The notes under the pieces: generated by a model | Seen by the model: the letters and a program-made list of their open reading frames with translations, nothing else | The model's database searches: none | What the model was told of the DNA's origin: nothing | NCBI GenBank assembly: GCA_050298555.1 | Contig: JBNKUL010000062.1 | Span: 17,826 to 81,825 of the forward strand | DNA from: JAPHSX01 sp050298555 | GTDB taxonomy: Bacteria > Pseudomonadota > Gammaproteobacteria > Thiohalomonadales > Thiohalomonadaceae | Direction of reading: 5' to 3' | Length of the DNA stretch: 64,000 nucleotides | Position numbers and translations under genes: made by a program | In this document: in pieces, positions 59,145 through 64,000 of the stretch | Numbering within the stretch: the first letter of the stretch is position 1 | How the letters are laid out: each line of letters begins with the position of its first letter

Positions 59145-59170
59145 GAGGTCCGCTACGGACCTCCATGCTG

Positions 59171-59575
59171 TTAAGGCAGGGTCACCGGCTGTGGCGGGTT
59201 CCAGTCGGCGGCGCGGTGCTCGGCCACCACGGTGGTGTAGATGCCGCCGCGGACGTTGAATTTGCCGGTGACGCGCATGAAGCGGGGGTTACACGCCTTG
59301 ACGAAGTCGTCCAGCATGGTGTTGGTCACCTTCTCGTGGAAGGCGCCCTCTTCGCGGTAGGACCACATGTACATCTTCAGCGCCTTGAGCTCGATGCACT
59401 GCTGGCTCGGCACGTACTCGATGTGGATGGTGGCAAAGTCCGGCTGGCCGGTCTTGGGGCAGAGGCAGGTGAACTCCGGTACGTCGATGCGGATGGTGTA
59501 GTCGCGCTCCGGCATCGGGTTGTCGAAGGTCTCAAGTTCCTTGGAGGGTTGGCTAGGCATGGCAGTGTCTTTCAT
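59171..59575 (-). CDS. queF: NADPH-dependent 7-cyano-7-deazaguanine reductase (short form)
   Basis: 134 residues from the ATG at 59575; an ATG at 59560 is an alternative, and the much longer open frame upstream overlaps smc and is not used. T-fold enzyme that reduces preQ0 to preQ1 in queuosine synthesis. Motifs: PEFTCLCPKTGQPDFATIHI with the catalytic Cys39 and Asp46, and the QueF motif ELKALKMYMWSYR. It is the short unimodular (YkvM) form, unlike the long E. coli QueF. preQ1 feeds Tgt and QueA encoded at 5.6-7.9 kb. Confidence 0.95.
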   Translation of the reverse strand: MKDTAMPSQPSKELETFDNPMPERDYTIRIDVPEFTCLCPKTGQPDFATIHIEYVPSQQCIELKALKMYMWSYREEGAFHEKVTNTMLDDFVKACNPRFMRVTGKFNVRGGIYTTVVAEHRAADWNPPQPVTLP

Positions 59576-59785
59576 GGTAATTTTGTCGGCCCGGAATTGT
59601 AGCTGAAAAGCCGCTGGAGTCGAAGCCGAACTGGGCAAAAGACCGCCGGGCGCGCATGAGGCGCGGGTTAGGGGATAACATCTTGTTTTCTTTAGTATAA
59701 ATCCCAACCGATCACTGATTTTACGAATACCTGACGGCGCCAAGCACGGCGGCCGCGATAAGAAATTGGACTCCAGATACCCCAT

Positions 59786-62700
59786 ATGCGACTGAGCAAG
59801 ATCAAACTCGCCGGCTTTAAATCCTTTGTCGACCCCACCACCATCGGCCTGCCGACCAACCTGACCGGCATCGTCGGCCCCAACGGCTGCGGCAAGTCCA
59901 ACACCATCGACGCGGTGCGCTGGGTAATGGGCGAAAGCTCCGCCAAGCACCTGCGCGGCGACTCCATGGCCGACGTCATCTTCAACGGCTCCAACTCGCG
60001 CAAGCCGGTGGGACAGGCCTCCATCGAGCTGGTGTTCGACAACACCGACGGCACCGTGGGCGGCCAGTACGCCCAGTATAACGAGATCTCCATCAAGCGT
60101 ACCGTCACCCGCGACGGTCAGTCGCTCTACCATTTGAACGGTGCCCGCTGCCGCCGCCGCGATATCACCGATATCTTCCTCGGCACCGGCCTGGGGCCGC
60201 GCTCCTACGCCATCATCGAGCAGGGCACCATCTCGCGCCTGATCGAGGCCAAGCCCGAGGAGCTGCGAACCTTCCTCGAGGAGGCCGCCGGCATCTCCAA
60301 GTACAAGGAGCGCCGCCGCGAGACCGAAAACCGCATGCGCCACACCCGCGACAACCTGGATCGCCTTAACGACCTGCGCGAGGAGCTGGACAAGCAGCTC
60401 TCCCACCTGCAGCGCCAGGCGGCCACCGCTGAGCGCTACAAGAGTCTGAAGGCGGAGGAGCGCGGCTACAAAGGGCAGCTGCAGGCGCTACGCTGGCGCT
60501 CCCTAGACGGCGACATGAAGGGGCAGGAGGGCAAGCTGCGCGAGGAGGAGACCGCGCTCGAGGCCCAGGTTGCCCACCAGCGCGCCGCCGAGGCGGAGAT
60601 CGAGGTCAAGCGCGAGGCCCATGTGGAGGCCACCGAAAGCTTCAACCAGATCCAGAGCGAGTTCTACGGCATCGGTGCCGATATCGCCCGCATGGAGCAG
60701 ACCATCCAGCACGCCAAAGAGCGCTACCAGCAGCAGCGCCAGGACCTGGAGCAGCTGGAGCGTTCCTGGAACGAGGCGCAGGTACACATCGACAAGGACA
60801 GCTCACGTATCCAGGAGCTGGAGGCAATGCTCTCCGAGCTGGAGCCGCAGCACCAGCTGGCGAAGGAGGCCGAGGAGCTCTCCGCCGCCACCCTGGCCGA
60901 GGCCGAGCAGCAGATGCATGATTGGCAGTCGCAGTGGGATACCTTCAACCGCGAGGCCAACGAGCCGGCGCAGACCTCCCAGGTGGAGCGTACCCGCATC
61001 CAGCAGCTGGAACAGCAGGACGGCCAGCTGCAGCAGCGCCTCAAGCGCATCGAGGACGAGCAACAGATCCTCACCGGCGGCAACCTCGACGAGGAGATCG
61101 AGCTGCTGGCCGAGCGCAAGGCGGAGGGCGAGCTGAAGGCCGAGATGCTGCAGGAGAAGCTCTCCGATGCCATCGGCCGCATCAACGAGCAGCGCGAGCA
61201 GAACCATCAGGACAGCCGCTCCCTCGACGAGATTCGTGGTGAGCTGCAGAGCAAGAAGGGGCGCCACGCCTCGCTGGAGGCGCTGCAGCAGGCCGCCCTA
61301 GGAAAAGGTAAAGGCGCGGTGAGTGACTGGCTCGCCTCGCAGAACCTGAAAGATGCCCAGCGCCTGGCCCAGGGGCTGAAGGTGGCCGAGGGTTGGGAGC
61401 GCGCCGTGGAGTGCGTGCTCGGTGACCACCTGGAGGCGGTCTGCATCGACGGTATGGACCCGCTGCTCGGCACCCTCGGCAGCCTGGAACACGGCTCTCT
61501 CACCCTGTTCGATACCTCCGCCGCCAGCACGGCCAATAGCAATACTGGCGGCGGCGACAAGGGCACCCCCCTCGCCACCAAGGTCGAGTCCAGCCTGCCG
61601 GTCGGCGGTATGCTCAGCGGCATTTACGCTGCCGAGACCCTGGAAGAGGCCCTCAGCCTGCGCGCCTCCCTCAGTGGCAATGAATCGGTCATCACTCGCG
61701 ACGGCCTGTGGCTGGGCGCCAGCTGGCTGCGTGTGGTGCGCGACGCCGACGAGCGTTCCGGCGTGCTCCACCGCGAGCAGGAGTTGAAGGAGCTGACCGA
61801 GACCATCGAGGCCCTCAGCGAGCGCAGCGAGCAGCTGCAGCAGAGCGTGGAAGAGGGCCGGGCACTGGTCAAGCAGCTGGAGGCGGACCGCGAGGGCGCG
61901 CAGCGCGAACTGAACGAGGCCAACCGCGCCCAGTCCGAGATCAATTCCGACCTCAGTGCCAAGCAGGCGCGTGCCGAACAGATCGCCAGCCGTCGCGAAC
62001 GGCTGCACAGCGAGGCGAGCGAGCTGCAGGAGCAGATCGCCGCCAACGAAGAGCAGATCAAGACCTCCCGCTCCACCCTGCACAAGGCGCTGGAGTTGAT
62101 GGAGGAGCTGGCCCACCAGCGCGAGGAGCTCTCCCAGCGCCGCGACGAGCTGCGCGAGCGGCTCGATACCTCCCGCGACCAGGCGCGCAGCGACCGCGAG
62201 GCGGCGCAGGAGCTGACCGTGCGCATCCAGACCATGCGTACCGAGCTCGACTCCACCAAATCGGGCCTGGAGCGTACCGACCAGCAGCTCTCCCAGTTTG
62301 CCGAGCGTCGCGAGGAGCTGAAGCTGGCCCTGGCCGAGGGTGATGCCCCCATCGAGGAGAAGGGGCTGGAGCTGGAGGGGCTGCTGGAGAAGCGCATGCA
62401 GGTGGAGGAGCGCCTCAACGAGGCCCGCCGCCAGGTAGGCGACATCGACCACGGCCTGCGCGAGCTGGAGAACAACCGCCACAAGGCGGAGCAGGCGGCA
62501 CAGAATATTCGTAACGGCCTGGAGCGGTTGCGTATGACCTGGCAGGAGAGCAAGGTGCGCCGCCAGACCCTGCAGGAGCAGCTCAAGGAGGGGGGCTTCG
62601 AGGTGGATCAGGTGCTCGAGGAGCTGCCCGCCGAGGCCAATATCCAGGAGTGGGAGCGTCAGCTGGAGGCCATCGGCAACCGTATCCAGCGCCTCGGCCC

Positions 62701-63307
62701 GATCAACCTCGCGGCCATCGAGGAGTACGAGCAGCAGTCAGAGCGCAAGAACTACCTCGATGCGCAGAACGCCGACCTGCTGGAGGCGATCGAGACCCTG
62801 GAGAACGCGATCCGCAAGATCGACCGCGAGACCCGTACCCGCTTCAAGGAGACCTTCGACAAGGTCAACGCCGGGCTGCAGGCCAAGTTCCCGCGCCTGT
62901 TCGGTGGCGGCCACGCCTACCTGGAGCTGACCGGCGACGACCTGCTCGATACCGGCGTGACCGTTATGGCGCGCCCGCCGGGCAAGCGCAACTCCACCAT
63001 CCACCTCCTCTCCGGTGGCGAGAAGGCGCTCACCGCGGTGGCGCTGGTGTTCTCCATCTTCGACCTCAACCCCTCGCCCTTCTGTATGCTCGACGAGGTG
63101 GACGCGCCGCTGGACGAGGCCAACGTCGGCCGCTTCTGCAAGCTGGTGAAGGAGATGTCGGAGTCCGTGCAGTTCATCTTCATCACCCACAACAAGGCGA
63201 CCATGGAGCTGGCCACTACGCTGGCCGGTGTCACCATGCACGAGCCTGGCGTCTCCCGCCTCGTTGCGGTGGACGTGGCCGAGGCGATGGACCTGGCCGG
63301 GGTCTAA
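59786..63307 (+). CDS. smc: Chromosome segregation protein SMC
   Basis: 1173 residues, full length. N-terminal ATPase half with Walker A GPNGCGKSNTIDAVRW (Gly31-Lys37), long coiled coil, hinge at about 505-660 (GAVSDWLASQNLKDAQRLAQ region), second coiled coil and C-terminal half with signature LLSGGEKALTAVAL and Walker B FCMLDEVDAPLDEANV. Compacts and segregates the chromosome. SMC rather than MukB agrees with a non-enteric gammaproteobacterium. zipA follows 9 bases downstream. Confidence 0.97.
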   Translation: MRLSKIKLAGFKSFVDPTTIGLPTNLTGIVGPNGCGKSNTIDAVRWVMGESSAKHLRGDSMADVIFNGSNSRKPVGQASIELVFDNTDGTVGGQYAQYNEISIKRTVTRDGQSLYHLNGARCRRRDITDIFLGTGLGPRSYAIIEQGTISRLIEAKPEELRTFLEEAAGISKYKERRRETENRMRHTRDNLDRLNDLREELDKQLSHLQRQAATAERYKSLKAEERGYKGQLQALRWRSLDGDMKGQEGKLREEETALEAQVAHQRAAEAEIEVKREAHVEATESFNQIQSEFYGIGADIARMEQTIQHAKERYQQQRQDLEQLERSWNEAQVHIDKDSSRIQELEAMLSELEPQHQLAKEAEELSAATLAEAEQQMHDWQSQWDTFNREANEPAQTSQVERTRIQQLEQQDGQLQQRLKRIEDEQQILTGGNLDEEIELLAERKAEGELKAEMLQEKLSDAIGRINEQREQNHQDSRSLDEIRGELQSKKGRHASLEALQQAALGKGKGAVSDWLASQNLKDAQRLAQGLKVAEGWERAVECVLGDHLEAVCIDGMDPLLGTLGSLEHGSLTLFDTSAASTANSNTGGGDKGTPLATKVESSLPVGGMLSGIYAAETLEEALSLRASLSGNESVITRDGLWLGASWLRVVRDADERSGVLHREQELKELTETIEALSERSEQLQQSVEEGRALVKQLEADREGAQRELNEANRAQSEINSDLSAKQARAEQIASRRERLHSEASELQEQIAANEEQIKTSRSTLHKALELMEELAHQREELSQRRDELRERLDTSRDQARSDREAAQELTVRIQTMRTELDSTKSGLERTDQQLSQFAERREELKLALAEGDAPIEEKGLELEGLLEKRMQVEERLNEARRQVGDIDHGLRELENNRHKAEQAAQNIRNGLERLRMTWQESKVRRQTLQEQLKEGGFEVDQVLEELPAEANIQEWERQLEAIGNRIQRLGPINLAAIEEYEQQSERKNYLDAQNADLLEAIETLENAIRKIDRETRTRFKETFDKVNAGLQAKFPRLFGGGHAYLELTGDDLLDTGVTVMARPPGKRNSTIHLLSGGEKALTAVALVFSIFDLNPSPFCMLDEVDAPLDEANVGRFCKLVKEMSESVQFIFITHNKATMELATTLAGVTMHEPGVSRLVAVDVAEAMDLAGV

Positions 63308-63316
63308 AATTCCACC

Positions 63317-64000
63317 ATGGACACACTACGCATCATCCTTATCGCCGGCGGCGTCGCCCTGCTTGTCGGCATCTACCTGTGGGACCGCATCCAGTCACGC
63401 CGCAAGAAAGAGGCGGAGCAGTGGCCGGAGAGTGAGATGGAAACGCTCGATGAGGGCACCATCGACCCGCTGAGCCAGCAACAGAACCCCTTCGACGACG
63501 ACTGGGAGGTGGTGCCGATCCCCGCCAAGCGCGACGACGAGCCCGCCGACGAGGCGCTGGACGGTCTCGAGGGGATCACCACCGAGAGCAAAGATGCCGA
63601 ACCTGTTGCCGAAGAGGTGGAGCCGCTTGCCGAGGAGCCCGTTAAGGAGGCACCGGAAGAGCCAGCGGAAGAAGAGGTGATCATCCTCAGCCTGATGGCC
63701 GCAGAGGGGGGCAGCTACAACGGCATGCAGCTGCTCGACGCGATGGAGCTATGCGGCCTGCAGCACGGCGAGATGGGGATCTTCCACTACACCGACCTCG
63801 ACAGCGACAAGCCGCTGTTCAGCGTCGCCAATGTGCTGGAGCCGGGCAGCTTCGATATCGACAAGATGGGCGAACTGGAGACTCCCGGCCTTGCCATGTT
63901 CATGCGCCTGCCCGCGCCGCTGGACGGCGAAAAGGCGCTGCTGACCTTCGTGCAGCAGGCGCGCCTGCTGCAGGGCCACCGCTCCGGCGTACTCACCCAC
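63317..64000 (+). CDS. zipA: Cell division protein ZipA (partial, C-terminal end missing)
   Basis: 228 residues are in the window; the gene runs off the right edge. One N-terminal membrane helix (LRIILIAGGVALLVGIYLW), a basic stretch (SRRKKEAE), an acidic Pro/Glu-rich linker (about 50-125) and the start of the FtsZ-binding domain (IILSLMAAEGGSYNGMQLLD, FSVANVLEPGSFD, GLAMFMRLPAP). ZipA tethers FtsZ to the inner membrane. The smc-zipA order, usually followed by ligA, is common in Gammaproteobacteria. Confidence 0.92.
   Translation, partial: MDTLRIILIAGGVALLVGIYLWDRIQSRRKKEAEQWPESEMETLDEGTIDPLSQQQNPFDDDWEVVPIPAKRDDEPADEALDGLEGITTESKDAEPVAEEVEPLAEEPVKEAPEEPAEEEVIILSLMAAEGGSYNGMQLLDAMELCGLQHGEMGIFHYTDLDSDKPLFSVANVLEPGSFDIDKMGELETPGLAMFMRLPAPLDGEKALLTFVQQARLLQGHRSGVLTH

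Noticed and set aside
59576..60406. Long N-terminal extension of queF on the minus strand
   Set aside because: It overlaps the start of smc and is not QueF-like; the true protein starts at 59575 or 59560.
61298..62586. Long minus-strand open frames inside smc
   Set aside because: Leu/Gln/Ala-rich shadows of the coiled-coil codons.

Overview
This 64 kb window is a GC-rich piece of a gammaproteobacterial chromosome. The gene orders tpiA-secG-tRNA-Leu-nuoA..N, initiator tRNA-rimP-nusA-infB-rbfA-truB-rpsO-pnp, queA-tgt-yajC-secD-secF, dksA-gluQ and smc-zipA, together with the protein sequences, point to that class. A CbbY-type sugar-bisphosphatase, a FGGY kinase of the ribulose-kinase-like type, a CysZ-type sulfate permease and a rhodanese fit a Chromatiales-like, possibly autotrophic sulfur bacterium, but no Rubisco or sulfur-oxidation gene is present, so the lifestyle is inference only.

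Layout. 1-1084: end of a TRAP-transporter locus (DctP-type binding protein plus TatT lipoprotein, minus strand). 1279-2757: a large lipoprotein with a carboxypeptidase-regulatory-like fold. 2760-3050: a G-rich intergenic repeat. 3050-5490: an AT-rich accessory island ending at a tRNA-Leu(CAA), holding a three-gene minus-strand cassette (STAS-like/GHKL ATPase, small STAS-like DUF4325 protein, membrane-anchored helical protein) and a convergent orphan ORF. 5655-11166: queA, tgt, yajC, secD, secF. 11194-14770: folP, glmM, tpiA, secG, tRNA-Leu(GAG). 15202-29730: a complete 14-gene Complex I operon, with nuoN interrupted by a one-base deletion in a C run, followed by a DUF2818 gene. 30212-38853: initiator tRNA and the rimP-to-pnp translation/RNA-decay operon. 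38991-42741: a MetX-family acyltransferase, then mtnB-mtnD-mtnC of methionine salvage and a thioredoxin-fold protein. 42742-43895: a second AT-rich insert with an orphan membrane protein. 43896-44898: cold-shock protein and a coiled-coil protein. 44908-48418: a minus-strand MCE lipid-transport operon whose ATPase-like subunit has lost its catalytic motifs. 48521-50983: acs and a rhodanese. 51016-54422: dksA-gluQ-cNMP-like-hypothetical-PilZ, all minus. 54576-64000: cbbY, aminotransferase, cysZ, ribulose-kinase-like gene, lipoprotein, queF, smc and the start of zipA.

The most unusual items are the STAS/GHKL cassette at 3464-5310 beside a tRNA gene (candidate undescribed switch or defence module), the pseudo-ATPase in the MCE operon (46869-47615), a strong hairpin inside the gluQ reading frame that probably terminates dksA, and a DksA with a histone-H1-like Lys/Ala tail. 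queA, tgt and queF place three steps of queuosine synthesis or insertion in the same window. No CRISPR array, integrase, transposase gene or rRNA was seen. All assignments come from reading motifs; no database search was possible.
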